From Sipunculus nudus (Eukaryota > Annelida > Sipuncula > Golfingiida > Sipunculidae), in contig CM049306.1 in the NCBI GenBank assembly GCA_026874595.1, positions 65,914,019 to 65,978,018 of the forward strand: a stretch of 64,000 bases of DNA, written 5' to 3'. The position numbers and the translations under genes were made by a program. Below, one piece after another: positions 44,079 through 58,500 of the stretch (within the stretch, counting starts at the first letter, position 1; each line of letters begins with the position of its first letter). The notes under the pieces are model-generated. The model made no database searches. It was not told where the DNA came from and saw nothing but the letters and a program-made list of their open reading frames with translations.

Positions 44079-44657
44079 GTACTCTCTACAGGCCATAATT
44101 TTAAGGCAATTGCCTTATAACTTATACAGCTGGTAGACAAGCAAAAGTCCTCGGGGCCTATTGTTTTTGGGCAATACAGGTCAAAGGTCAAGGTCAAGGT
44201 CAGCAAAAGTTCTCAAAACGGTTTTTTCTTCATATCTTTGTCACTATTAGTCGTATCTTCTTCAAACATAGCTCATTTTAAACGTCATTCCAAGGCCAGT
44301 CATCTGGTGTGTAGCTGACTCAAATTTGCCGTAACCATGGTTACGAATTTTTGGGAAAAAATCATGATATTCTGAAATAAGGGGTCTTATTTTTCTAACT
44401 TTGTCAGTTTTAAAGCTAGAGAGGTCTAGTTTTCTGCATCAGGTAGCATTTAACAAGTACTGCAAGATTTTATTAAAATTCTCGCGATATCTCGTACAGT
44501 TTCTCGTCAAACGAGATATTTCGAGATTTCAGTAATCTTGCCCTGGAGGCCACAGTTTTGCAGGAATCTTTTTGAAACTGACATATTGAAAGTCCTACAC
44601 TATTATCTCGAAATCAATTTTTCATTTTTTTAATTCGGCCGCTAGGGGGCGCTGGGT
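41109..44657 (+). repeat. 3.55-kb higher-order repeat, copy 2
   Basis: Nearly identical to copy 1. By eye I saw only scattered differences (for example GCTGGTTC for GCCGGTTC near 41,957 and one extra A near 43,300). After 44,838 the sequence follows the copy only briefly, then skips two subunits, so a third full copy is absent. Confidence 0.93.
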
Positions 44658-46515
44658 GCAAACCTCTCCAACATATCATGTTTTGACAATATCTCCAAAA
44701 TTATAAGCCTCAATTACATAAACTATAGCTTATTTTCTTCCTCTGAGTCTTTTCAAAATCCTGGTGTAGTCATTTCGACTCAATCTTGAGTCACTTTGTC
44801 AGTGTGTCCGTCTGTTTCTCAGTTGTCCTCAAATCCGCTTGCTTGCCGGTTCTTGCGTCTCACATATAGCATTCTACAGGACACAGTTTTGAAAGAATCC
44901 TTTTAAAACTATTACATCTTATGTCTTACACTAATATCTCGAAACCGATTTTTCATTTTCCAGAATTGGCCGCTAGGGGGCGGTGCACTCAAACTTGCAC
45001 AACATATCATTTTTGGCCATATCTCCAAAACTATAAACCTCATTTACATAAACTATAGCTTATTATCTTCCTCTGAGGTTTCTTCATAACATGATTAAGT
45101 CATCTGTTCACAATCTTGGGTCAGTTTGTCAGTATGTTGTCTGTTTGTCAGTTGTCCTCAATTTCGCCTGCTTCCTGGTTCTTGCGTCTCACATGTAGCA
45201 TTCTACTGGCCACAGTTTTCCAGGAATCGTTTTGTAAATTACACTTGTCATATATCGTGATGATATCTGGAAGCCCTATGTTTATTATTCAAATAAGTTA
45301 AAGATCAAGGTCAAGGTGATCAAAATATATCAAAATCTTATTTTCTTTAGAACTTTGTTAATATTGCTTCTTTCTTCACAAACTATGGATTATTTTCTTT
45401 CACTTTGACACTGCTCGTTCATCTGACTAACTTTACATCATTTCCGGCAAGCGCGTGACCTCAGGTCATCTAGTTGCTTGCCGGAAATCTTCGATTTCTG
45501 CAAGCAGGTTGGTCAGTCGCGGATGTCTGTTTGTCTGTTTGTTGCTTGCCGGAAATCTTCGATTTCTGCAAGCAGGTTGGTCAGTCGCGGATGTCTGTTT
45601 GTCTGTTTGTTTGTTTGTTTGTCTGTCTGTCTGTCTGTGTACTCTCTACAGGCCATAATTTTAAGGCAATTGCCTTATAACTTATACAGCTGGTAGACAA
45701 GTAAAAGTCCTCGGGGCCTATTGTTTTTGGGCAGTACAGGTCAAAGGTCAAGGTCAAGGTCATCAAAAGTTCTCAAAACGGTTTTTTCTTCATATCTTTG
45801 TCACTATTAGTCGTATCTTCTTCAAACATAGCTCATTTTAAACGTCATTCCAAGGCCAGTCATCTGGTGTGTAGCTGACTCAAATTTGCCGTAACCATGG
45901 TTACGAATTTTTGGGAAAAAGTCATGATATTCTGAAATAAGGGGTCTTATTTTTCTAACTTTGTCAGTTTTAAAGCTAGAGAGGTCTAGTTTTTTGCATC
46001 AGGTAGCATTTAACAAGTACTGCAAAATTTTATTAAAATTCTCGCGATATCTCGTACAAAATCTCGTCAAACGAGATATTTCGAGATTTCAGTAATCTTG
46101 CCCTGAAGGCCACAGTTTTGCAGGAATCTTTTTGAAACTGACATATTGAAAATCCTACACTATTATCTCGAAATCAATTTTTCATTTTTTTAATTCGCCC
46201 GCTAGGGGGCGCTGGGTGCAAACCTCTCCAACATATCATGTTTTGGCAATATCTCCAAAATTATAAGCCTCAATTACAAAAACTATAGTTTATTTTTTTT
46301 CCTCTAAGTCTTCTTCATGAACTCGTTTAGTCATCTGGTCTCAATCTTGTGTCACTTTGTCTGTGTGTCTGTTTCTCAGTTGTCCTCAAATCCGCTTGCT
46401 TGCCGTTTCTTGCGTCTCACATATAGCATTCTACAGGCCACAGTTTTGAAAGAATCTTTTAAAACTATTACATCTTATGTCTTACACTAATATCTCGAAA
46501 CTGATTTTTCATTTT

Positions 46516-47150
46516 TTGGAAATAGCCACCAGGGGGCGTGGTACATGAAACACTGTAACATATCATTTTTCTGCAATATCTCAAAAAATATTAAACGTGA
46601 CACCATTTTTTGGGTCGTATCTGAAACTATGAACATTGGCTTATCCCTTCGCACATGTTGCTTTGTGCTGCCATTACCATGGTTACCAAATTTGGGGTAA
46701 AACTTGACAATCTGAAAATTCGGAGTTTTCCAGCTTCTATCTCTGTTGATATTTGCGATAGAAAGGTCTAGTTTTTGGCGTTAGACAGCATCCCTCTAGT
46801 TCTAAGCCATTCAATCGCAAGTCTCGTCATATCTCGCACCGTTTCTCGTGAAATGAGAACACGTGACCATTCAAAGAAATGCCTATAATTCTGTCATTTG
46901 TCACGCTAAATACACATGGTTTGCAGCGCTGGATAGCGGCTGACACTCGCAGTCACATTCAGGGGTCACATTGTTAGTCTCGTCAAATCTCGCGCCGTTT
47001 TTCGCCATACCACGAAGACACGTGCCGTCGCCGCAAGTGGCGGCAGGGTCCTTACGGTGGGCGGCCGGCGTGTGCAGCGGTCCGTGACGGCCTCTCCGGG
47101 CCCCATCTATGATCATACATGTTGGAGGCACAGTCCATACTTTATTGCTT
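46516..47150 (+). repeat. Inserted module, copy 2
   Basis: Closely matches 35,740-36,365, offset about 10.78 kb, including the GC-rich end (GGCAGGGTCCTTACGG at about 47,043), and is again followed by minisatellite units (two). Confidence 0.88.
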
Positions 47151-49580
47151 GCCGGAAATCTTCGATTTCTGCAAGCAGGTTGGTCAGTCGCGGATGTCTG
47201 TTTGTTGCTTGCCGGAAATCTTCGATTTCTGCAAGCAGGTTGGTCAGTCGCGGATGTCTGTTTGTCTGTTTGTTTGTTTGTCTGTCTGTCTGTCTGTGTA
47301 CTCTCTACAGGCCACAATTTTGCAGCAATTGCTTTTAAACTTACACAGCTGATAGACAAGCAAAAGTCCTCGAGGCCTATTGTTATTGGGCGACATAGGT
47401 CCAAGGTCAAGGTCAAGGTCATCAAAACTTCTCAAAACGGTTTTTTCTTCATATCTTTGTAACTGTTAGTGGTATCTTCTTCAAACATAGCTCATTTTAA
47501 ACGCCATTCCCAGGCCTTTCTTCTGGTGTGTAGCTCTTTCAAATTTGCCGTAACCATGGTTACGCATTTTGGGGAAAAGTCATGATATTCTGAAATAAGG
47601 GGTCTTATTTTTCTAACTTTGTCAGTTTTAAAGCTAGAGAGGTCTAGTTTTTTGCATCAGGTAGCATTTAACAAGTACTGCAAGATTTTATTAAAAGTCT
47701 AGCGATATCTCGTACAATATCTCGTCAAACGAGATATTTCGAGATTTCAGTAATCTTGCCCTGGAGGCCACAGTTTTGCAGGAATCTTTTTGAAACTGGC
47801 ATATCTTAAGTCCTACACTATTATCTCGAAATCAATTTTTCATTTTTTTAATTCGGCCGCTAGGGGGCGCTGGGGGCAAACCTCTCCAACATATCATGTT
47901 TTGGCAATATCTCCAAAATTATAAGCCTCAATTACAAAAACTATATTGTATTTTTTTCCTCTAAGTCTTCTTCATGAACTCGTTTAGTCATCTGGTCTCA
48001 ATCTTGTGTCACTTTGTCTGTGTGTCCGTCTGTTTCTCAGTTGTCCTCAAATCCGCTTGCTTGCCGGTTCTTGCGTCTCACATATAGCATTCTACAGGAC
48101 ACAGTTTTGAAAGAATCTTTTTAAAACTATTATTATGTCTTACACTAATATCTCGAAACCAATTTTTCATTTTCCAGAATTGGCCGCTAGGGGGCGGTGC
48201 ACTCAAACTTGCACAACATATCATTTTTTGGCCATATCTCCAAAACTATAAACATCATTTACATAAACTATAGCTTATTTTCTTCCTCTGGGTCTTTCCA
48301 AAAACCTGGTGTTTTCATTTGGTTTCAATCTTGAGTCACTTTGTCTGTGTGTTCGTCTGTTTCTCAGTTGTCCTCAAATTCGCTTGCTTGCCGGTTCTTG
48401 CGTCTCATATATAGCATTCTACAGGCCACAGTTTTGAAAGAATCCTTTTAAAACTATTACATCTTATGTCTTACACTAACATCTCGAAACCAATTTTTCA
48501 TTTTCCAGAATTGGCCGCTAGGGGGCGGTGCACTCAAACTTGCACAACATGTCATTTTTTGGCCATATCTCCAAAACTATTAACCTCATTTACATAAATT
48601 ATAGCTTATTATCTTCCTCTTAGGTTTCTTCATAACATGATTAAGTCATCTGTTCTCAATCTTGGGTCAGTATGTTTGCCTGTTTGTCAGTTGTCCTCAA
48701 TTTCGCCTGCTTCCTGGTTCTTGCGTCTCACATGTAGCATTCTACTGGCCACAGTTTTGAAGGAATCGTTTTGTAAATTACACTTGTCATATATCGTGAT
48801 GATATCTGGAAGTCCTATGTTTATTATTCAAATAAGTCAAAGGTCAAGGTCAAGGTGATCAAAATATATCAAAATCTTATTTTCTTTAGAACTTTGTTAA
48901 TATTGGTTCTTTCTTCACAAACTATGGATTATTTTCTTTCACTTTGACACTGCTCGTTCATCTGTCTAACTTAGTGTCATTTCCGGCAAGCGCGTGACCT
49001 CTGGTCATCTAGTTTGTTTGTCTGTCTGTCTGTCTGTCTGTGTACTCTCTACAGGCCACAATTTTCCAGCAATTGCTTTCAAACTTATACAGCTGGTAGA
49101 CAAGCAAAACTCCTGGAGGCCTATTGTTTTTGGGCATTATAGGTCAAATGTCAAGGTCAAGGTCATCAAAAGTATACAAAACGGTTTTTTGTTCATATCT
49201 GTGTTAATATTGGTCGTATCTACTTCAACAGTAGCTCATTTTAATCGTCATTCCAAGGCCTGTCTTCGGGTGTGTAGCTGACTCAATTTGCGGTAACCAT
49301 GGTAACGCAATTTTGGGGAAAAGTGCTGATATTTTTCTAAATTTGTCAGTTTTAAAGTTACAGAGGTCTAGTTTTTTGCTTCAGGTAGCATTCACATAGT
49401 ACTACAAGATTCTATTAAGAGTCTCACAATATCTCGTATAATATCTCGTCAAACGAGATATTTCGAGATTTCAGTAATCTTGCCCTGGAGGCCACAGTTT
49501 TGCAGGAATCTTTTTGAAACTGGCATATCTTAAGTCCTACACTATTATCTCGAAATCAATTTTTCATTTTTTTAATTCGG

Positions 49581-49594
49581 CCACTAGGGGGCGC
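49581..49594 (+). promoter_or_regulatory. CTCF-like core motif in a subunit
   Basis: CCACTAGGGGGCGC fits the core CCASYAGRKGGCRS exactly. Most sister subunits have CCGCTAGGGGGCGC, one base off. Exact copies also occur at 60,896-60,909 and 62,476-62,489. Confidence 0.4.
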
Positions 49595-52500
49595 TGGGTG
49601 CAAACCTCTCCAACATATCATGTTTTGGCAATATCTCCAAAATTATAGGCCTCAATTACAAAAACTATAGTGTATTTTTTTCCTCTAAGTCTTCTTCATG
49701 AACTCGTTTAGTCATCTGGTCTCAATCTTGCGTCACTTTGTCTGTGTGTCCGTCTGTTTCTCAGTTGTCCTCAAATCCGCTTGCTTGCCGGTTCTTGCGT
49801 CTCACATATAGCATTCTACAGGCCACAGTTTTGAAAGAATCCTTTTAAAACTATTACATCTTATGTCTTACACGAATATCTCGAAACCGATTTTTCATTT
49901 TGCAGAATTGGCCGCTAGGGGGCGGTGCACTCAAACTTGCACAACATATCATTTTTTGGCCAAATCTCCAAAACTATAAACATCATTTACATAAACTATA
50001 GCTTATTTTCTTCCTCTGGGTCTTTCCAAAAAACCTGGTGTATTCATTTGGTCTCAATCTTGAGTCACTTTCTCTGTGTGTCCGTCTGTTTCTCAGTTGT
50101 CCTCAAATTCGCTTGCTTGCCGGTTCTTGCGTCTCACATATAGCATTCTACAGGCCACAGTTTTGAAAGAATCCTTTTAAAACTATTACATCTTATGTCT
50201 TACACTGATATCTCGAAACCAATTTTTCATTTTGCAGAATTGGCCGCTAGGGGGCGGTGCACTCAAACTTGCACAACATATCATTTTTTGGCCATATTTC
50301 CAAAACTATTAACCTCATTTACATAAATTATAGCTTTTTATCTTCCTCTTAGGTTTCTTCATAACATGATTAAGTCATCTGTTCTCAATCTTGGGTCAGT
50401 ATGTTTGTCTGTTTGTCAGTTGTCCTCAAATTCGCCTGCTTCCTGGTTCTTGCGTCTCACATGTAGCATTCTACTGGCCACAGTTTTGCAGGAATCGTTT
50501 TGTAAATTACACTTGTCATATATCGTGATGATATCTGGAAGTCCTATGTTTATTATTCAAATAAGTCAAAGGTCAAGGTCAAGGTGATCAAAATATATCA
50601 AAATCTTATTTTCTTTAGAACTTTGTTAATATTGGTTCTTTCTTCACAAACTGTGGATTATTTTCTTTCACTTTGACACTGCTCGTTCATCTGACTAACC
50701 TTACATCATTTCCGGCAAGCGCGTGACCTCAGGTCATCTAGTTGCTTGCCGGAAATCTTCGATTTCTGCAAGCAGGTTGGTCAGTCGCGGATGTCTGTTT
50801 GTCTGTTTGTTTGTTTGTCTGTCTGTCTGTGTACTCTCTACAGGCCACAATTTTGCAGCAATTGCTTTTAAACTTACACAGCTGATAGACAAGCAAAAGT
50901 CCTCGAGGCCTATTGTTATTGGGCGACATAGGTCCAAGGTCAAGGTCAAGGTCATCAAAACTTCTCAAAACGGTTTTTTCTTCATATCTTTGTAACTGTT
51001 AGTGGTATCTTCTTCAAACATAGCTCATTTTAAACGTCATTCCCAGGCCTTTCTTCTGGTGTGTAGCTCTTTCAAATTTGCCGTAACCATGGTTACGCAT
51101 TTTGGGGAAAAAGTCATGATATTCTGAAATAAGGGGTCTTATTTTTCTAACTTTGTCAGTTTTAAAGCTAGAGAGGTCTAGTTTTTTGCATCAGGTAGCA
51201 TTTGACAAGTACTGCAAGATTTTATTAAAAGTCTCGCGATATCTCGTACAATATCTCGTCAAACCAGATATTTCGAGATTTCAGTAATCTTGCCCTGGAG
51301 GCCACAGTTTTGCAGGAATCTTTTTGAAACTGACATATTGAAAGTCCTACACTATTATCTCGAAATCAATTTTTCATTTTTTTAATTCGGCCGCTAGGGG
51401 GCGCTGGGTGCAAACCTCTCCAACATATTATGTTTTGGCAATATCTCCAAAATTATAAGCCTCACAATTTTGCAGGAGTCGCTTTGTAACTTACACTTGT
51501 CGTAACGATATCTGGAAGCCCTATGTTTATTATTCAAATAAGTCAAAGGTCAAGGTCAAGGTGATCAAAACATATCAACATTTTTTTCTTCAGAACTTTG
51601 TTAATATTGATCCTATCTTTACAAACTAGGGATTATTTTCTTTCACTTTGACATTGATCGTTTATCTGACTAACTTTACGTCATTTCCGGCAAGCGCGTG
51701 ACCTTTGGTCATCTAGTTTGTTTGTTTGTTTGTTTGTCTGTCTGTCTGTGTACTCTCTACAGGCAACAATTTTCCAGCAATTGCTTTCAAACTTATACAG
51801 CTGGTAGACAAGCAAAAGTCCTGGAGGCCTTTTGTTTTTGGGCATTATAGGTCAAATGTCAAGGTCAAGGTCATCAAAAGTATACAAAACGGTTTTTTGT
51901 TCATATCTGTGTTAATATTGGTCGTATCTACTTCAACAGTAGCTCATTTTAATCGTCATTCCAAGGCCTGTTTTCTGGTGTGTAGCTGACTCGATTTGCG
52001 GTAACCATGGTAACGCATTTTTGGGGAAAAGTGCTGATATTTTTCTAAATTTGTCAGTTTTAAAGCTACAGAGGTCTAGTTTTTTGCTTCAGGTACCATT
52101 CACCTAGTACTACCAGATTCTATTAATAGTCTCGCAATATCTCGTATAATATCTCGTCAAACGAGATATTTCGAGATTTTAGTAATCTTGCCCTGGAGGC
52201 CACAGTTTTGCAGGAATCTTTTTGAAACTGGCATATCTTAAGCCCTACGCTATAATCTCGAAATCAATTTTTCATTTTTTTAATTCGGCCGCTAGGGGGC
52301 GCTGGGTGCAAACCTCTCCAACATATCATGTTTTGGCAATATCTCCAAAATTATAAGCCTCAATTACAAAAATAATAGTTTATTTTTTTCATCTAATTCT
52401 TCTTCATGAACTCGTTTAGTCATCTGGTCTCAATCTTGTGTCACTTTGTCTGTGTGTCCGTCTGTTTCTTAGTTGTCCTCGAATCCGCTTGCTTGCCGGT

Positions 52501-55500
52501 TCTTGCGTCTCACATATAGCATTCTACAGGACACAGTTTTGAAAGAATCTTTTTAAAACTATTACATCTTATGTCTCACACTAATATCTCGAAACAGATT
52601 TTTCATTTTCCAGAATTGGCCGCTAGGGGGCGGTGCACTCAAACTTGCACAACATATCATTTTTTGGCCATATCTCCAAAACTATAAACATCATTTACAT
52701 AAACTATAGCTTATTTTCTTCCTCTGGGTCTTTCCAAAAACCTGGTGTATTCATTTGGTCTCAATCTTGAGTCACTTTGTCTGTGTGTCCGTCTGTTTCT
52801 CAGTTGTCCTTAAATTCGCTTGCTTGCCGGTTCTTGTGTCTCACATATAGCATTCTACAGGCCACACTTTTGAAAGAATCCTTTTAAAACTGTTACATCT
52901 TATGTCTTACACTTATATCTCGAAACCGATTTTTCATTTTCCAGAATTGGCTGCTAGGGGGCGGTGCACTCAAATTTTTACGACATATCATTTTTGGCCA
53001 TATCTCCAAAACTTTAAACCTCATTTACATAAGCTATAGCTTATTATCTTCCTCTGAGGTTTCTTCATACCATAATTAAGTCATCTGTTCTCAATCTCGG
53101 GTTAGTTTGTTAGAATGTTTGTCTGTTTTAAGTTGTCCTCTATTTCGGCTGCTTCCTGGTTCTTGCGTCTCACATGTAGCATTCTACTGGCCACAGTTTT
53201 GAAGGAATCGTTTTGTAAATTACACTTGTCATATATCGTGATGATATCTGGAAGTCCTATGTTTATTATTCAAATAATTCAAAGGTCAAGGTCAAGGTGA
53301 TCAAAATATGTCAAAAATCTTATTTTCTTTAGAACTTTGTTAATATTCGTTCTTTCTTCACAAACTATAGGTTATTTTCTTTCACTTTGACACTGCTCGT
53401 TCATCTGACTAACTTTACATCATTTCCGGCAAGCGCGTGACCTCAGGTCATCTAGTCTGTTTGTCTGTCTGTTTGTTTGTCACCACTCTCCTGGCCACAA
53501 TTTTGCCACAATAACCTTGAAACTTACAGGGATGTTCGAAAACATAATTTCTAGGTGCCCTATTGTTTTTGGTTAAAATAGGTCAAAGGTCAAGGTCAAG
53601 GTCGTCAAAACTTCTCAAAGCGTTTTTTTCTTCATATCTTTGTGACTATTAGTCGTAGCTACTTCAACAATAGCTCATTTTAATCGTCATTCCAAGGCCT
53701 GTCTATTGGTGTGTAGCTGACTCAATTTGCGGTAACCATGGTAACGCATTTTTGGGGAAAAGTGCTGATATTTTTCTAAATTTGTCAGTTTTAAAGCTAC
53801 AGAGGTCTAGTTTTTTGCTTCAGGTAGCATTCACCTAGTACTACAAGATTCTATTAAGAGTCTCGCAATATCTCGTATAATATCTCGTCAAACGAGATAT
53901 TTCGAGATTTCAGTAATCTTGCCCTGGAGGCCACAGTTTTGCAGGAATCTTTTTGAAACTGGCATATCTTAAGTCCTACACTATTATCTCGAAATCAATT
54001 TTTCATTTTTTTGATTCGGCCGCTAGGGGGCGCTGGGTGCAAACCTCTCCAACATATCATGTTTTGGAAATATCTCCAAAATTATAGGCCTCAATTACAT
54101 AAACTATAGCTTATTTTTTCCCTCTGATTCTTCTCCATAAACTGATAATGTCATCTGGTCTCAATCTTTTGTCACTTTGTCATTGTGTCCGTCTGTTTGT
54201 CAGTTGTCCTCAAATTCGCCTGCTTGCTCTTGCGTCTCACATATAGCATTCTACAGGCCACAGTTTTGATAGAATCCTTTTGAAACTATTACGTCTTAAG
54301 TCTTACACTAATATCTCAAAACAGATTTTCCATTTTCCGGATATGGCCGCTAGGGGGCGCTGAACTCGAACCTCTCCCAACATATCATGCTTTGGCAATA
54401 TCTCCAAAACTATAAACCTCAGTTACATAGACTGTAGCTTTTTTCTTCCGTTGAGTCGTCTCCATAATCTGGAGTAGTCATCTGGACTCAATCTTGAGTC
54501 ACTTTGTCAGTGTGTCCGTCTGTTTGTCAGTTGTCCTCAAATTCGCCTTCTTGCTGGTTCTTGTTGCTTGCCGGAATCAAAGATTTCGGCAAGCATATTA
54601 CTCAGTTGCGTATGTCTGTTTGTCTGTTTGTCTGTTTGTTGCTTGCCGGAATCAAAGATTTCGGCAAGCATATTGGTCAGTCGCGTATGTCTGTTTGTCT
54701 GTTTGTCTGTTTGTTTGTTTGTCACCACTCTCCTGGCCACAATTTTGCCACAATAACCTTGAAACTTACAGTGATGTTCGAAAACATAATTTCTAGGTGC
54801 CCTATTGTTTTTGGTTAAAATAGGTTCAAGGTCAAGGTCGTCAAAACTTCTCAAAACGTTTTTTTCTTCATATCTTTGTGACTATTAGTCGTATCTACTT
54901 CAACAATAGCTCATTTTAATCGTCATTCCAAGGCCTGTCATCTGGTGTGTAGCTGACTCAAATTTGCCGTAACCATGGTTACAAATTTCTGGGGAAAAGT
55001 CATGATATTCGAAAAAAAGGGATCTTATTTTTCTAACTTTGTCAGTTTTAAAGCTAGAGTGATCTAGGTTTTTGCATCAGGTAGCATTCAACTAGTACTA
55101 CAAGATTTTATTACAAGTCTTGCAGTATCTCGTAAAATATCTCGTGAATAGAGATATTTCGAGATTTCATTCATCTTGCGCCAAAGGCCACATTATTGCA
55201 GGAATCTTTTTGAAACTGACATATCATAAGTCCTAGACTAGTATCTCGAAATTGTTTTTTCATTTTTTTAATATGGCTGCTAGGGGGCGCTGCACACGAC
55301 CCTCACACAGATATCATTACATTGGCCATATCTCTAAAACCCAAAGCCTCAATAACATAAACTATAGCTTATTTTTTCCCTCTGAGTCTTCTCCATAAAC
55401 TGATAATGTCATCTGGTCTCAGTGTTGTGTCACTTTGTCATTGTGTCTGTCTGTTTGTCAGTTGTCCTCAAATTCGCCTGCTTGCTCTTGCGTCTAACAT

Positions 55501-58500
55501 ATAGCATTCTACAGGCCACAGTTTTGAAAGAATCCTTTTGGAACTGTTACTTCTTAAGTCTTCCACTAATATCTCGAAACCAATTTTTCATTTTCCGGAT
55601 ATGGCCGCTAGGGGGCGCTGAACTCGAACCTCTCCCAACATATCATGTTTTGGCAATATCTCCAAAATTATAAGCCTCAATTACATAAACTATAGCTTAT
55701 TTTCTTCCTCTGAGTCTTCTCCATAACCTAGTGTAGTCATCTGGTCACAATTTTGTGTCACTTTGTCATTGTGTCTGTCTGTTTGTCAGTTGTCCTCAAA
55801 TTCGCCTGCTTGCTCTTGCGTCTAACATATAGCATTCTACAGGCCACAGTTTTGAAAGAATCCTTTTGAAACTGTTACATCTTAAGTCTTACACTAATAT
55901 CTCGAAACCAATTTTTCATTTTCCGGATATGGCCGCTAGGGAGCGCTGAACTCGAACCTCTCCCAACATATCATGCTTTGGCAATATCTCCAAAACTATA
56001 AACCTCAGTTACATAAACTGTAGCTTTTTTTTTCCTTTGAGTCTTCTCCATAACCTGGAGAAGTCATCTGGACTCAATTTTGAGTCACTTTGTCAGTGTT
56101 TTCGTCTATTTGTCAGTTGTCCTCAAATTCGCCTGCTTGTTGGCTCTTGCGTCTCACATATAGCATTCTGTAGGCCACAGTTTTGACGGAATCCTTTTGA
56201 AACTATTACATCTTATGTCTTACACTAATTTCTAGAAATAAATTTTTCATTTTCCTGATATGGCTACTAGTGGGCGCTGCACACGACCCTCCCACACATA
56301 CCATTGTATTGGCCATATCTCTACACCAAAAGCCTCAGTTACATAAGCTATAGCTTATTTTCTTCCTTTGAGTCTTCTCCATAACCTGATTAAGGCATAT
56401 GGTTTCAATCTTCTGTCACTTTGTCAGTGTGTCCATCTGTTTGTCCGTTATCCTCAAAGTGCCTGCTTGCTGGTTCTTACGCCTTACATAATGCATTCGA
56501 CAGGCCACAGCTTTGACGGAATCCTTTTGAAACTGAGACATCTGATGTCATACACTAATAATACGAAACGCATTTGTCGTCATCGAAATATGTCTGCTAG
56601 AAGGCGCTACAGTCGAGCCTCCCAAGTATATCATTAATTCGCCATACCTCCAAAACTATAAATCTAAATTACATAAATTATAACTCATTTTCTTCCTTTG
56701 AATCTTCTCAATCACCAGGTTATGTCATCTGGTGTCAATCTTGTCTCACAAAGTCAGTATGTCTGTCTGTTCGTCTTTTGTTGTCAGCTTTGTCTGCTTG
56801 CCTGTTCATTTGTCATTCTACGGGCCACATATTCTCAGCAATGTCCCTGAGAGTCATTCTATTAATAGAAAACCGACAATATGTTCTGTCTGTCCGTCTG
56901 TGTTTCACTTCCGATTTCCGGCAAGCGTTCGACCTATGGTCGTCTAGTTTGTTTGTCACCACTCTCCTGGCCTCAATTTTGCCACAATCACCTTGAAACT
57001 TACAGGGATGATAAAAAACATAATGTCTAGGTGCCCTATTGTTTTTGGTTAAAATAGGTCAAAGGTCAAAGGTCAAGGTCACGACAGGTATGGTTAACGG
57101 TTTTTGCACTATAACTTCGCCATAAATAGGCTCATCCACTTCTGCAATAGCTCATTTTTTTCGTCATCACCTGGCCTGTCATCTGATGTGTAGCTGACTC
57201 AAATTTGAAGTAACCATGGTAACAAATTTTTGGGGAAAAGTCATGATATTCGAAAATAAGAGGTCTAATTTTTGTAACTTTGTCAGTTTTAAAGCTAGAG
57301 TGATCTAGTTTTTTGCATCAGGTAGCATTCAACTAGTACTACAAGATTTTATAAAAAGTCTTGCAGTATCTCGAAAAAGATCTCGTGAATAGAGATATTT
57401 CGAGATTTCATTCATCTTGCGCCGAAGGCCACATTATTGCAGGAATCTTTTTGAAACTGACATATCATAAGTCCTACACTAGTATCTCGAAATGGTTTTT
57501 TCATTTTTTGAATATGGCTGCTAGGGGGCGCTGCACACGAACCTCACACACATATCATTACATTGGCCATATCTCTAAAACCCAAAGCCTCAATTACATA
57601 AACTATAGCTTATTTTTTCCCTCTGAGTCTTCTTCATAAACTGATGATGTCATCTGGTCTCAATGTTGTGTCACTTTGTCATTGTGTCCGTCTGTTTGTC
57701 AGTTGTCCTGAAATTCGACTGCTTGCTCTTGCGTCTCACATATAGCATTCTACAGGCTACAGTTTTGAAAGAATCCTTTTGAAACTATTACATCTTAAGT
57801 CTTACACTAATATCTCGAAAGCAATTTTTCATTTTCCGGATATGGCCGCTAGGGGGCGCTTAACTCGAACCTCTCCCAACATATCATGCTTTGGCAATAT
57901 CTCCAAAACTATAAACCTCAGTTACATAGACTGTAGCTTTTTTCTTCCTTTGAGTCGTCTCCATAATCTGGAGTAGTCATCTGGACTCAGTCTTGAGTCA
58001 CTTTGTCAGTGTGTCCGTCTGTTTGTCAGTTGTCCTCAAATTCGCCTACTTGCTGGTTCTTGTTTGTTTGTTTGTTTGTCACCACTCTCCTGGCCACAAT
58101 TTTGCAACAATAACCTTGAAACTTACAGGGATGTTGGAAAACATAATTTCTAGGTGCCCTTTTGTTTTTGGTTAAAGTAGGTCAAAGGTCAAGGTCAAGG
58201 TCGTCAAAACTTCTCAAAACGTTTTTTTCTTCATATCTTTGTGACTTTTAGTCGTATCTACTTCAACAATAGCTCATTTTAATCGTCATGCCAAGGCCTG
58301 TCATCCGGTGTGTAGCTGACTCAAATTTGCCGTAACCATGGTTACAATTTTTTGGGGAAAAGTCATGATATTCGAAAATAAGGGATCTTATTTTTCTAAC
58401 TTTGTCAGTTTTAAAGCTAGAGTGATCTAGTTTTTTGCATCAGGTAGCTCTCAACTAGTACTACAAGATTTTATTATAAGTCTTGCAGTATCTCGTAAAA

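Noticed and set aside
38658-50995. Many 60-97-residue frames recurring through the array (for example at 38,658, 42,206, 48,637 and 50,366)
   Set aside because: They are the same stretch of the tandem unit read repeatedly; no start context, splice signals or known domain support a gene family.
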